Source of the DNA: Vibrio lentus
Lineage (GTDB): Bacteria; Pseudomonadota; Gammaproteobacteria; Enterobacterales; Vibrionaceae
Length of the DNA: 64,000 bases
Direction of reading: 5' to 3'
NCBI RefSeq assembly: GCF_002875945.1
Contig: NZ_MCZK01000182.1
Span: forward strand, 17,171 to 81,170
How positions within the stretch are numbered: the stretch's first letter is position 1; every line of letters begins with the position of its first letter. Of the stretch, positions 1 to 8,629 are shown piece after piece. The notes under the pieces were generated by a model that saw nothing but the letters and a program-made list of their open reading frames with translations, was not told where the DNA came from and did not search any database. The translations under genes were made by a program, and so were the position numbers.

Positions 1-2
1 CG

Positions 3-341
3 CCAATACTGAACGCCTTTAGCGCTTTGACAGAAGAAACCCGAGCGCTTTCAGAGAAGTTCATTTTGATTCTCAGCGTGGGTATTGTTATTCGCTCGGT
101 ACCGCTGACGGTCATTGTTGGTGTATTAAGAGCGGGCGGTGATGTGAAGTTCTGCCTCTATCAAGATGTGATTGCTCAGTGGGTGATCGGTATTCCGCTG
201 GCTGCGATTGCCGCTATCTACCTAAAGTTTCCACCTGAGTGGGTATATCTGCTTTTCCTCACTGAAGAAGTGCTTAAGTGGGGTGGGTCGCTTTATCGTA
301 TGAAAACAAGAAAATGGATCAAAAACTTAATAGGAAGTTGA
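3..341 (+). CDS. MATE family efflux transporter, C-terminal part
   Basis: The reading frame is open to the left edge of the window, so only the last ~112 residues are present and the start lies outside. The segment has two hydrophobic stretches and the signature AGGDVKFCLYQDV followed by a second helix. This matches the C-terminal half of MATE (NorM/DinF-type) multidrug exporters, which use a sodium or proton gradient in the inner membrane. It ends in a basic tail (KTRKWIKNL). Substrate cannot be told from this fragment. The 122 bp to the next gene hold no obvious terminator. Confidence 0.8.
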   Translation, partial: PILNAFSALTEETRALSEKFILILSVGIVIRSVPLTVIVGVLRAGGDVKFCLYQDVIAQWVIGIPLAAIAAIYLKFPPEWVYLLFLTEEVLKWGGSLYRMKTRKWIKNLIGS

Positions 342-463
342 AGTAGGGCGCACCAATCGCATCACTTTATCGTTGGCATGTGATCTATCTTTCAAAATAC
401 TTCCTCCTAACAGGGAATTAGTGTAGATTCTCCTTCCAAATTCTAACTAATGCGAGCTGTTTA

Positions 464-1135
464 ATGTTAAAGCTGTCAGACCTATGTAAAGGCTATGTCG
501 ACGGGGGGGAATTTCACCCTGTTTTGCAAGGTGCTGAATTAACATTAAACCAAGGTGACCAGCTGGCATTAATGGGAGAAAGCGGTTCTGGTAAAAGTAC
601 ATTACTGAATCTTATTGCAGGTCTAGACTTAGCAGACTCAGGCGAAATTGCTTTCCCAAACTTCAATATGCACGATTCGACAGAACGTAATCGTACTGCT
701 TATCGTCGAAACAACATTGGTCATATCTTCCAGCAATTCAACTTGCTACCAACGCTTAATATTGCCGACAACATTCGTTTTTGCCGTCAATTAAAAGGCT
801 TACCTGAAGACAAGGGGCTTTGGCGACAAATCCTTTCTGCTTTAGACCTTATGCCTTTGCTTGGACGTTATCCTGAAGAAGCTTCTGGTGGCCAACAACA
901 GCGTGCGGCCATTGCTCGTGCTTTGTACATGGAACCTAAAATCCTATTAGCCGATGAGCCTACAGGCAGTTTAGATGAACGTAATGCTGAAGCGGTAATG
1001 CGCTTGCTGACGTCTTTAGCTCGTGAGTTGGAATGTACTCTGTTGCTTGTTACTCACAGTGAAAAAGTGGCGCAGCATATGGACGGACGTATTCGTCTAC
1101 AGGGAGGGCAACTGCATGTTATGGCCCGTAGTTAA
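464..1135 (+). CDS. ABC transporter ATP-binding protein (LolD/AttE-like)
   Basis: A 223-residue ABC ATPase. Walker A is GESGSGKST at residues 38-46, the Q-loop lies near residues 90-91, the signature SGGQQ is at 141-145, Walker B KILLADE at 159-165 and the switch histidine at 198. Size and motifs fit the MacB/LolD family, which partners with FtsX-type permeases. The permease gene starts inside its 3' end (20 bp overlap) and a lipocalin-like gene follows, the arrangement annotated elsewhere as AttE-AttF/G-AttH. It should energise movement of a hydrophobic or peptide substrate out of the inner membrane; the substrate is unknown. The ribosome binding site before the ATG is weak. Confidence 0.88.
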   Translation: MLKLSDLCKGYVDGGEFHPVLQGAELTLNQGDQLALMGESGSGKSTLLNLIAGLDLADSGEIAFPNFNMHDSTERNRTAYRRNNIGHIFQQFNLLPTLNIADNIRFCRQLKGLPEDKGLWRQILSALDLMPLLGRYPEEASGGQQQRAAIARALYMEPKILLADEPTGSLDERNAEAVMRLLTSLARELECTLLLVTHSEKVAQHMDGRIRLQGGQLHVMARS

Positions 1136-3569
1136 AGCGCTACTCGGTCATTATCGACGTTACCCACTTCAAATTATTTTGGTATGGCTTGGTTTAACCC
1201 TCGGCGTATCATTACTGGTTGGTGTTACCGCAATCAATCAGCACGCTAAGCAGAGTTATGCTCACGGCGAAAAACTGTTTTCGAATCCTCTTCCATATCG
1301 TATTCGCCCTAAGCACAACGCCAATAAGATCCCTCAAGGTTTTTATATCCAGCTACGCCGCGAAGGCTTTCAACAGTGTTCTCCTTTTGATCACCACCGT
1401 ATCACTGATGAAAATGGCGCAAACTTCATGCTTATTGGCTTGGACCCTGTGTCTATGCTTCAGTTGCATCCGGGCGTTGCGCTAAAAGATCTCACAACAT
1501 TAAACCTCATGAAGCCACCTTACCCAATTCTTGTCAGCGATGATCTTGCTGAGCATATGGAATGGAAGAATGGTGACTATATTCCTCTTCTGGACGGCTC
1601 TGAACTTGGGCCTGTTGTTGTTGATCAAAACAACCTCATTAACGGCACACGATTGATCGCAGATATCTCGTTGTTAAGAATGTTGAAACGTAGCGCTGGA
1701 CTGTCTGTTATTGCTTGTTCAGATATGCCTCCTGAGAAGTTAGAACGCCTTAAGAATATGTTGCCTAATGGACTGACGATTTCTCGCAGTTCAAAAGCTG
1801 AATTGGAATCTCTAACTAGTGCTTTCCACTTAAATCTAACGGCGATGGGTATGCTGTCGTTTGTCGTGGGCTTGTTTATCTTCTATCAAGCGATGTCATT
1901 GTCATTTATTCAACGTCAGCCATTGGTCGGAATATTAAGGCAGACAGGCGTTTCTGGTTGGCAACTGGCTAAAGCGCTATGTTTAGAACTTCTGATCTTA
2001 GTGCTAGTGAGTTGGGTGTGCGGCAACATCTTCGGTGTGATGCTGGCTAACCAACTGTTACCGGCAGTTTCTTCAAGCTTAGGCGACCTTTACGATGCCA
2101 ATGTGGGTTTAACCATCAATTGGAATTGGCGCTGGAGCGGTTATAGCTTAATGATGGCCTTACTAGGTGCTTTCCTAGCTTGCGCTTGGCCGTTGGTTCG
2201 CTTACTTAAATCTCAACCTATTCGTTTGTCATCACGCTTATCTTTGATGCGCTTTGCGGGTACTGAATTTACTTGGCAAGCATTGATTGGTTGTGGCTTC
2301 TTGGTCGCTGCTGTAGCCGTTTATCAAGCGCCACAAACACAAGAGTCTGGCTTTGCCATTATCGCGCTTATGCTCGTGAGTGTGGCTCTGTTTACGCCGT
2401 TCCTGATGTGGAAGCTGTTCAATAGCTTGTCTTATTCATTACGCTGGGTTCGTGCTCGTTGGTTCTTCGCTGACGCAGCATCAAGTATGAGCTACCGTGG
2501 TGTTGCTACCATGGCCTTTATGCTGGCGTTATCGGCGAATATTGGCGTTGAAACCATGGTCGGTAGCTTTAGAGACACCACAGATAAATGGTTAACTCAA
2601 CGTTTGGCCGCAGACCTTTATATCTACCCGACCAACAATGCAGCGGCTCGCATGAGTAACTGGTTGTCAGAACAGCCTGAAGTTGATTCAGTGTGGTGGC
2701 GTTGGGAAAAAGATGTCTCTTCTGCCAAGGGGAGTATTCAAGTGGTCAGTACTGGGCCTTCAGAAGGCGAGCTAGAAGCGCTGACCATCAAGCTCGGCAT
2801 TCCAAACTATTGGTATCATTTACATCATTCTAAAGGGGTGTTGATCAGCGAATCAATGTCTCTCAAGTTGGGTATTCGTCCCGGCGATTATATCGATCTG
2901 CATGACAGTCTTGGCTCGGGTTGGCAGGTTGTCGGTGTTTATTATGATTATGGGAATCCATATCATCAGGTCATGATGTCGCATCGCAATTGGCTATATG
3001 GGTTTGCAGGTCGAGGCAATGTTGGGTTAGGCGTGATATTAAAAGACGATGTGAATGCCATTGGTTTACGCAGTCGTTTAGAAAGTGTGTTTAGGTTAGG
3101 GTCCGAACGTATCTTTGATAACAACAATATTCACAGCCAAGCGATGCGGGTCTTCGATAGAACCTTTGCGATTGCTGATACTCTGGGTAACATTACCTTA
3201 GTGATTGCGGTATTTGGTATTTTCTTCGCGACCGTCGCGGGTGAAGTCTCTCGTCAAAGACATATTTCACTTCAACGCTGTTTAGGGGTCTCAGCCAAAG
3301 AGCTGATATTTACCGGCAGCCTACAGTTGTTTGTGTTTGGGCTTATTTCGTCTTTGATTGCGGTGCCATTAGGTTTAGCGTTAGCAAGTTTGATCGTTGA
3401 TATTGTCATTAAGCAGTCTTTTGGGTGGTCACTCGAGTTACAAGTGATCCCATGGGATTACTTAGTGACTTTTGCGTGGGCGATGGCAGCATTAATGCTC
3501 GCTGGTGCTTTACCAGTGATGAGAATGATCCGAAATACACCGATGAAGTCATTGAGGGATGCGCTTTAA
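1116..3569 (+). CDS. FtsX-family ABC transporter permease (AttF/AttG-like)
   Basis: The ATG at 1116 is chosen because AGGGAGGG lies 8 bp upstream, inside the end of the ATPase gene. A longer frame begins further upstream but would overlap the ATPase by more than 100 bp. The product is 817 residues: an N-terminal helix, a large extracytoplasmic domain, central helices (about residues 245-380), a second helix group (390-480), a second extracytoplasmic region and three C-terminal helices. This is a two-module FtsX permease like YbbP, effectively both permease halves in one chain. It pairs with the ATPase upstream and the lipocalin-like protein downstream (stop to start gap 2 bp), so the three are almost certainly one operon. 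Confidence 0.85.
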   Translation: MLWPVVKALLGHYRRYPLQIILVWLGLTLGVSLLVGVTAINQHAKQSYAHGEKLFSNPLPYRIRPKHNANKIPQGFYIQLRREGFQQCSPFDHHRITDENGANFMLIGLDPVSMLQLHPGVALKDLTTLNLMKPPYPILVSDDLAEHMEWKNGDYIPLLDGSELGPVVVDQNNLINGTRLIADISLLRMLKRSAGLSVIACSDMPPEKLERLKNMLPNGLTISRSSKAELESLTSAFHLNLTAMGMLSFVVGLFIFYQAMSLSFIQRQPLVGILRQTGVSGWQLAKALCLELLILVLVSWVCGNIFGVMLANQLLPAVSSSLGDLYDANVGLTINWNWRWSGYSLMMALLGAFLACAWPLVRLLKSQPIRLSSRLSLMRFAGTEFTWQALIGCGFLVAAVAVYQAPQTQESGFAIIALMLVSVALFTPFLMWKLFNSLSYSLRWVRARWFFADAASSMSYRGVATMAFMLALSANIGVETMVGSFRDTTDKWLTQRLAADLYIYPTNNAAARMSNWLSEQPEVDSVWWRWEKDVSSAKGSIQVVSTGPSEGELEALTIKLGIPNYWYHLHHSKGVLISESMSLKLGIRPGDYIDLHDSLGSGWQVVGVYYDYGNPYHQVMMSHRNWLYGFAGRGNVGLGVILKDDVNAIGLRSRLESVFRLGSERIFDNNNIHSQAMRVFDRTFAIADTLGNITLVIAVFGIFFATVAGEVSRQRHISLQRCLGVSAKELIFTGSLQLFVFGLISSLIAVPLGLALASLIVDIVIKQSFGWSLELQVIPWDYLVTFAWAMAALMLAGALPVMRMIRNTPMKSLRDAL

Positions 3570-3571
3570 TT

Positions 3572-4708
3572 ATGTTTCAACGCAATGGCTCAAAAAAACT
3601 AAGACATCGTTTTGTCTCTTCTATTCTACTGATCAGCTTCTTCGGCGCACTCCTAGGCGTGTGGGCTTATTATTCCTATTTTGTTGACGTAGGTGATAAG
3701 GGCATTAACGAGGTTAATTCTGTATTAGTGAGTGAGCACTTTAACGTGTTCGAGCCTGTATTGCCTGACAGAAGCGTTTCTCTACCCCGTGATTTCCAGT
3801 TCCACCCTGAATTTCAACATGAGTGGTGGCATTACTTCGCTTCTTTAAAAGGGAGTGATGGAAAGAAGTATTCGGTGCAGTGGAGTTTTTTCCGCATCGC
3901 AACGGATGAACGTGAAACTCCCGGATGGCAAAGTCCACAAATCTATATTTCAAATGTCGTCATCTCTTCTGACTCTAAAGTGTGGAAAGAGCAGCGTTTA
4001 GCACGTGGTGGTATTGGTCAGGCGGGAATGACGAACAGTCCCTTTAGAATCTGGATTGATAACTGGAATTGGCGAGCGCTAGGTAACACGCCGTTTCCGG
4101 GGCGACTTCAAGTGAATACGGATACGTTTGGTCTCGAGTTAGATACGGTTGCGAAAGGGCCTTATGTGCTCAATGGCGACAATGGCTATCAGAAAAAACA
4201 CGATTTGTTGCCTGTTGCTTCTTACAATTTCAGTGCTCCTTTCTTATCTTTGACCGGTACATTGCAACTCGATGGCGTTGCCAAGGAAGTTGAAGGAACG
4301 GCATGGGTTCATAAAGAGTGGGGAAGCGGCTTAGTTGGCGTCGGTCAACAAGGGTGGGATTGGTTTGTCTTTAACTTAGATGACGGCACAGCATTGAGCG
4401 TTAATCGTTACCGCCACAACCAACAGATGCCTTATGTATTTGGAACTCTCGCCACTCGCTCAGGCAAGGTTTTTCAGCTGACTGAATCCGACATATCTAT
4501 TAAGCCTTTGCAGAATACAACGCTGCTTAATGGGCGAAGAATGCCTCTTCAGTGGATAATTAACGTCCCTGGGCACAATATCAACCTCACTACCCGTATC
4601 AAGCGCCGAGATATGTGGCTTCCTTTTTTGATTCCGTATTGGGAAGGGCCAATCATGGCAAGTGGCAGTCATGAAGCAACAGGCTTCATGCAACTCACCG
4701 GTTACTAA
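3572..4708 (+). CDS. AttH/CrtC-type lipocalin-like protein
   Basis: 378 residues with one N-terminal membrane anchor (about residues 15-35) and a periplasmic body. The segment EWWHYFASL followed by QWSFFRIA, and later HKEWGSGL, match the AttH / carotenoid 1,2-hydratase-like tandem lipocalin fold. ATG 3572 follows the permease stop by two bases, so translation is probably coupled. In AttEFGH systems this protein is the soluble or anchored partner of the ABC transporter and may bind a hydrophobic ligand. Function is inferred from family and context only. A strong terminator follows, closing the operon. Confidence 0.78.
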   Translation: MFQRNGSKKLRHRFVSSILLISFFGALLGVWAYYSYFVDVGDKGINEVNSVLVSEHFNVFEPVLPDRSVSLPRDFQFHPEFQHEWWHYFASLKGSDGKKYSVQWSFFRIATDERETPGWQSPQIYISNVVISSDSKVWKEQRLARGGIGQAGMTNSPFRIWIDNWNWRALGNTPFPGRLQVNTDTFGLELDTVAKGPYVLNGDNGYQKKHDLLPVASYNFSAPFLSLTGTLQLDGVAKEVEGTAWVHKEWGSGLVGVGQQGWDWFVFNLDDGTALSVNRYRHNQQMPYVFGTLATRSGKVFQLTESDISIKPLQNTTLLNGRRMPLQWIINVPGHNINLTTRIKRRDMWLPFLIPYWEGPIMASGSHEATGFMQLTGY

Positions 4709-4716
4709 ATACACCT

Positions 4717-4745
4717 AAGGCTATCATTTGATAGCCTTTTTTATA
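4717..4745 (+). terminator. Rho-independent terminator after the Att-like operon
   Basis: Perfect stem GGCTATCA/TGATAGCC (4719-4726 with 4729-4736) followed by seven T residues. Confidence 0.9.
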
Positions 4746-4981
4746 TTTGTAGCACCCTCCATACTTGAATTAAATCTGCATACAGCTTTAGGGTTCTCAT
4801 CTATACTTAATTCATAATACGTAAAAACATTATGGAATATACGACGTATTGTTTAGTATTTGTAGGAAAAACCGAAGTTAAACATCCAAAGAAGTGATTA
4901 TCTATCGATTGGGCTTGTCTATACACTCGTGGTTATTCTTTGTTATTCGTTTATTTAAATAATAAATATAAGGGCGAAATC
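4746..4981 (+). promoter_or_regulatory. nhaA upstream region
   Basis: About 235 bp without a gene. It should hold the nhaA promoter and 5' leader. An inverted repeat AATACGT (4816-4822) with ACGTATT (4844-4850) separated by 21 bp is visible. No NhaR-type regulator gene lies beside it. The ribosome binding site AAGGGCGA lies just before the ATG at 4982. Confidence 0.35.
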
Positions 4982-6145
4982 ATGACCGACGTCATCCGTG
5001 ACTTCTTTAAAATGGAATCTGCTGGCGGCATCATACTAGTCATCGCTGCGGCGATCGCAATGTTTGTAGCAAACTCACCACTGAACGAAATGTATCAAGG
5101 CGTTCTACACAGCTACGTTCTTGGTATGTCTGTATCTCATTGGATTAATGATGGCTTCATGGCTGTCTTCTTCCTTCTAATCGGCTTAGAAGTTAAGCGT
5201 GAACTTTTAGAAGGCGCATTAAAGTCTAAAGAGACAGCAATCTTCCCAGCTATCGCAGCTGTGGGCGGTATGCTAGCTCCTGCACTTATTTACGTGCTAT
5301 TCAACTCTGGTAACCCAGAAGCATTACAAGGCTGGGCTATCCCAGCAGCAACAGATATCGCATTCGCATTGGGTATCATGGCACTACTTGGTAATCGTGT
5401 ACCAGTTAGTTTGAAAGTGTTCCTACTGGCTCTAGCAATTATCGATGACCTTGGTGTTGTTGTTATCATTGCATTGTTCTACTCAGGTGATCTTTCAACG
5501 CTTGCTCTAACGGTTGGCTTTATCGCAACAGGTGTCCTGTTTATGATGAATGCTAAACATATGACGAAGCTGAGTGTTTATTTGATTGTCGGTGCAATTC
5601 TGTGGTTCGCAGTATTGAAATCTGGTGTTCACGCAACATTGGCTGGTGTAGTGATTGGTTTTGCTATTCCACTCAAGGGTAACAAAGGGGAACGTTCTCC
5701 TCTCAAACACCTAGAGCATGCATTGCACCCGTACGTTGCTTTTGCCATCCTGCCAATCTTTGCATTTGCAAACGCAGGTATTTCATTGGAAGGCATTTCT
5801 CTATCAAGCCTAACCGGAATGCTACCTTTGGGTATCGCGATGGGTCTACTGGTTGGTAAGCCACTGGGTATATTCTTATTCAGCTGGGGCGCAGTGAAAA
5901 TGGGCATAGCTAAGCTTCCTGAAGGCGTGAACTTCATGAACATCTTCGCAGTCTCTGTGTTGTGTGGTATCGGCTTTACAATGTCTATCTTTATCTCTTC
6001 ACTGGCATTTGGTCCAACGAACGCAGAATTCGATACGTTCGCTCGACTAGGTATCTTGATGGGCTCTACGACAGCAGCAATACTGGGTTACTTCCTACTA
6101 AGTATTTCTTTACCGAAGACTAAGCAGCAAGAAGTAAAACTGTAA
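4982..6145 (+). CDS. nhaA: Na+/H+ antiporter NhaA
   Basis: 387 residues, the normal NhaA length. The inner-membrane antiporter exchanges two protons for one sodium ion and serves sodium and pH homeostasis. The paired aspartates of the ion site appear in LAIIDDLGVV at residues 155-156 (D163/D164 of E. coli NhaA). The unwound-helix motif ATDIAFALG and the lysine in LLVGKPLG are also present. ATG 4982 (MTDVIRDFF) is preferred over an in-frame ATG at 4940 because it has AAGGGCGA upstream and matches homologue starts. It appears monocistronic. Confidence 0.95.
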   Translation: MTDVIRDFFKMESAGGIILVIAAAIAMFVANSPLNEMYQGVLHSYVLGMSVSHWINDGFMAVFFLLIGLEVKRELLEGALKSKETAIFPAIAAVGGMLAPALIYVLFNSGNPEALQGWAIPAATDIAFALGIMALLGNRVPVSLKVFLLALAIIDDLGVVVIIALFYSGDLSTLALTVGFIATGVLFMMNAKHMTKLSVYLIVGAILWFAVLKSGVHATLAGVVIGFAIPLKGNKGERSPLKHLEHALHPYVAFAILPIFAFANAGISLEGISLSSLTGMLPLGIAMGLLVGKPLGIFLFSWGAVKMGIAKLPEGVNFMNIFAVSVLCGIGFTMSIFISSLAFGPTNAEFDTFARLGILMGSTTAAILGYFLLSISLPKTKQQEVKL

Positions 6146-6153
6146 TCAGTAAC

Positions 6154-6280
6154 GGGCTCGCTTAAACAAGCCAGCCCACTTAATGAACAACAAGAATTGA
6201 TCACATGAGTTACTACGAGTCTCATGTGATGACAAAGAACAAAAAAGCCGTGATGGGTAACCCTATCACGGCTTTATTGA
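6154..6280 (+). terminator. Two hairpins downstream of nhaA
   Basis: A first hairpin (GGGCT-C-GCTT with AAGC-C-AGCCC, 6154-6177) has no T tract. A second, stronger one (AAAGCCGTGATGGG with CCCTATCACGGCTTT, 6244-6275) has A residues on its left and a short T-rich right flank, so it could end transcripts from both sides. A 69-residue frame drawn across it is not credible. Confidence 0.6.
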
Positions 6281-6402
6281 TCTTGTGTCCTTACAACAAA
6301 CCTTGTCAGTATTCTTTGATAATCCTTCTGGTAGTCAGCGCTGTCCTGTCTTCCTATCTCCGTCCAACATTTGCGTATAAGAACTATTGTGACAGTGTTA
6401 TT

Positions 6403-7014
6403 CTATTTCTCTAGCGTGGTAAAGATAGTCCATTCTTCTACGATTTGTTCATCGAGTCCGACTACTGTCGCGGTTACTTTACGGTTTAGAGCGTGTGCAG
6501 TGGCATCATCGCCATCACTTTCCAGACGTTCTTCCCCATAGCCGACAATCCTAACGCGGCTTGAGTCGACCCCATTCGACAGCAATTCGTCTTCCACGTG
6601 GTGAGCTCTTTTCTTTGATAACTCTAAGTTGTACTCATTGGAGCCTACTTTACTGGCGTAGCCTTGGATCTCAATCGATGCACTTTTATAAGTTTCTAAA
6701 AATTCCGCCATGGTTGTGATTTGGTCAGAGAAGATCGGGTTAACTTCGTAAGAGTCGTTTGCAAAAAGGATTTTCAACTGTCTGACTTCTTGCGAGCGAA
6801 TAGTTTCCCCGCAGCCCACATTATCCACTTGAGAACCTTCGGGTGTACCAGGGCAGGTATCTCGTGCGTTTACCACACCATCTTTGTCATCGTCTTGCAG
6901 GTCAGAAATTTGCTCCGCTTCAGGTGTCTCGATGTAGTCTTCTTCCTGCTGATTAGAACAGGCAAATAAAGTCATCGATAATACGGGAAGTAGTAAGTAA
7001 GTTATTTTCATCAT
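6403..7014 (-). CDS. OmpA-family lipoprotein
   Basis: 203 residues. A lipoprotein signal ends in the lipobox LFAC (Cys19, Ser at +2, so outer membrane sorting is expected). A calcium-type DDDKDGVVNARDTCPGT repeat follows (thrombospondin type-3-like), then an OmpA C-terminal peptidoglycan-binding domain (about residues 85-185, with SKKRAHHVEDEL and VGYGEERL). The start codon shares one base with the stop of the upstream tolC-like gene (TAATG at 7016-7012), with GGAG upstream, so translation is probably coupled. TolC plus an OmpA-like lipoprotein facing a giant secreted adhesin is a recurrent type 1 secretion arrangement; here the inner-membrane components are missing. Confidence 0.85.
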   Translation of the reverse strand: MMKITYLLLPVLSMTLFACSNQQEEDYIETPEAEQISDLQDDDKDGVVNARDTCPGTPEGSQVDNVGCGETIRSQEVRQLKILFANDSYEVNPIFSDQITTMAEFLETYKSASIEIQGYASKVGSNEYNLELSKKRAHHVEDELLSNGVDSSRVRIVGYGEERLESDGDDATAHALNRKVTATVVGLDEQIVEEWTIFTTLEK

Positions 7015-8321
7015 TAATACTCCACGGCCGTTGTCCACTCTTCTGGAATGTCGACCAGTAGAGCATTCAATAAAGAACCTGTTGCGTTCATTACACGGTA
7101 CTTAGCGTACTGCTCAGAGTAATGCGCATCGAGATAATCTTTACGGGCTTCAAATAGTTCGTTCTCGGTGTTGAGTAGATCGAGCAAAGTACGTTTACCT
7201 ATTCGATATTGTTTTTCATAAGCGATAACGGTCTCCGAAGCTGAATCAACATGATCAGATAAGAAGTTCTTTTGTTGCAGTGTTAGATCTAAGGCACTCC
7301 ATGAAAGGCGAAGGCCTTCCTCTACTTGTCGATAAGCTCGGTCTCTAAGATCTTTCGCTTTGTTTAGTTGATAAGCAGCGGCTTCAGAATTAGCACTGTC
7401 TGTTCCACCGTTGTACAAGTTGTATCGCATTCTCAGCATTGCCAACGTTTCTTGGCTCGAACCTTCATCGCCACCCGCATCATCACGCCATGATTGAGAC
7501 GCTTCGATAGAGAAAGTAGGGTAGTTAACACCTTTCGATTGTTTGTACTGGAAATGCGCTGAATCGACATCTGCAGAAGCGACTTTGATGACTGGATGTT
7601 GGTCCAAAGCATCAACTAAGGCGTCTGATAATGACAGTGGAATCATAGAAATATCGGCTCTTGGGTAAACCAAGCCTAGTGGTTCCTGACCGACCACTCT
7701 TCGAAATTGGGTATGGGTATCGATTAGATTGTTCTGTGCGGCTAACAAGTTGCCGTGAGCTTTTGCGATCCTAGCTTCTACCTGCGATACATCAGCAGTT
7801 GAACCTATGCCTGACACAGCGCGCTTTTTGATGTCTTTATAAATTTTCTTGTGGATAGCAAGGTTACTTTCCGAAAGGGCTAAAACTTCAGTGGCTTTTA
7901 CTGCGTCTAAATAGATCTGGGTGACCTCTAGCGCTTTGTCTTCGGCATCCGCTAACAGTTGTAAGCGAACAGATTCTGCTTCTGCGGCAGTACGATCAAT
8001 GTCGTTTAGAGTTGATGAACCATCCCATAACAGTTGAGTCAGGGAGATCGTAGCTTCCTTTCTTGTAAGGTCTGTATCTGGGCCGTTGTTCGGTGCAGGG
8101 TTTATGCCTTCGTAACCAATACCTGCATCAAGGTCGATACTAGGTCGGTAAGCACCACCAGCAGCGTCATTTCGTTTTTTGACGCTCACATACTCGTTAA
8201 AGATGCTTTTGATCTCAGGATTGGTCGCCAAAGTGATAGCAACAGATTGTTCCAAAGTTTGAGAGGCGACTGGGGCCGCTGCAATGAAGCAGCATACCAT
8301 GGATAACTTAAACAATTTCAA
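7014..8321 (-). CDS. TolC-family outer membrane secretion channel (LapE/AggA-like)
   Basis: Start chosen at TTG 8321: AAGGAG lies 7 bp upstream and the result is a clean signal peptide (KLFKLSMVCCFIAAAPVASQ). The frame stays open to an ATG at 8357, but that start has no ribosome site and puts charged residues ahead of the signal. The mature part shows the two repeated outer membrane efflux domains of the TolC family with long coiled-coil helices (435 residues in all). It likely serves as the outer membrane pore for export of the adhesin encoded divergently. The ABC/HlyD pair (LapB/LapC type) is not in the window. Confidence 0.87.
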   Translation of the reverse strand: MKLFKLSMVCCFIAAAPVASQTLEQSVAITLATNPEIKSIFNEYVSVKKRNDAAGGAYRPSIDLDAGIGYEGINPAPNNGPDTDLTRKEATISLTQLLWDGSSTLNDIDRTAAEAESVRLQLLADAEDKALEVTQIYLDAVKATEVLALSESNLAIHKKIYKDIKKRAVSGIGSTADVSQVEARIAKAHGNLLAAQNNLIDTHTQFRRVVGQEPLGLVYPRADISMIPLSLSDALVDALDQHPVIKVASADVDSAHFQYKQSKGVNYPTFSIEASQSWRDDAGGDEGSSQETLAMLRMRYNLYNGGTDSANSEAAAYQLNKAKDLRDRAYRQVEEGLRLSWSALDLTLQQKNFLSDHVDSASETVIAYEKQYRIGKRTLLDLLNTENELFEARKDYLDAHYSEQYAKYRVMNATGSLLNALLVDIPEEWTTAVEY

Positions 8322-8629
8322 AGTAGCTCTCCTTCTACTTTTATATGTTTCGATCAATATCGTAGCAGTATTTTCTGCTTTGTTGAGACACAGACTGTAT
8401 TAAAGAAGCTTAGGACATCTGTAAAAAAATGCGAAGTTTGTTTGTTTTTTTTGATGGTAAGTCGCTATTGCTATTGACTAATTTAAAAATAGTCATATGC
8501 GCGCCCATCTTAGTGAGTTGATTGTCAATAGTGTCGATACTAAATTTACTGTATGCGACAGCCATAACGCAGAGCTGGGAGTGAGCTAGCGTGTGGTTTG
8601 TTCTGGGTAGAGGAAGTGGGAACTTAGCT
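8322..8629. promoter_or_regulatory. Divergent promoter region between tolC-like gene and adhesin
   Basis: A 308-bp AT-rich gap that must hold promoters for both directions. A palindrome TGACTA-N9-TAGTCA lies at 8475-8495, about 135 bp before the adhesin start and about 155 bp before the tolC-like start, a reasonable operator position. For the adhesin, GTG 8591 is an alternative start; ATG 8630 is preferred because GAGGAAGTGGG lies upstream. Confidence 0.45.

Noticed and set aside
6205..6414. 69-residue ORF after nhaA
   Set aside because: It runs through a strong hairpin and has no ribosome site; the codon pattern is not protein-like.
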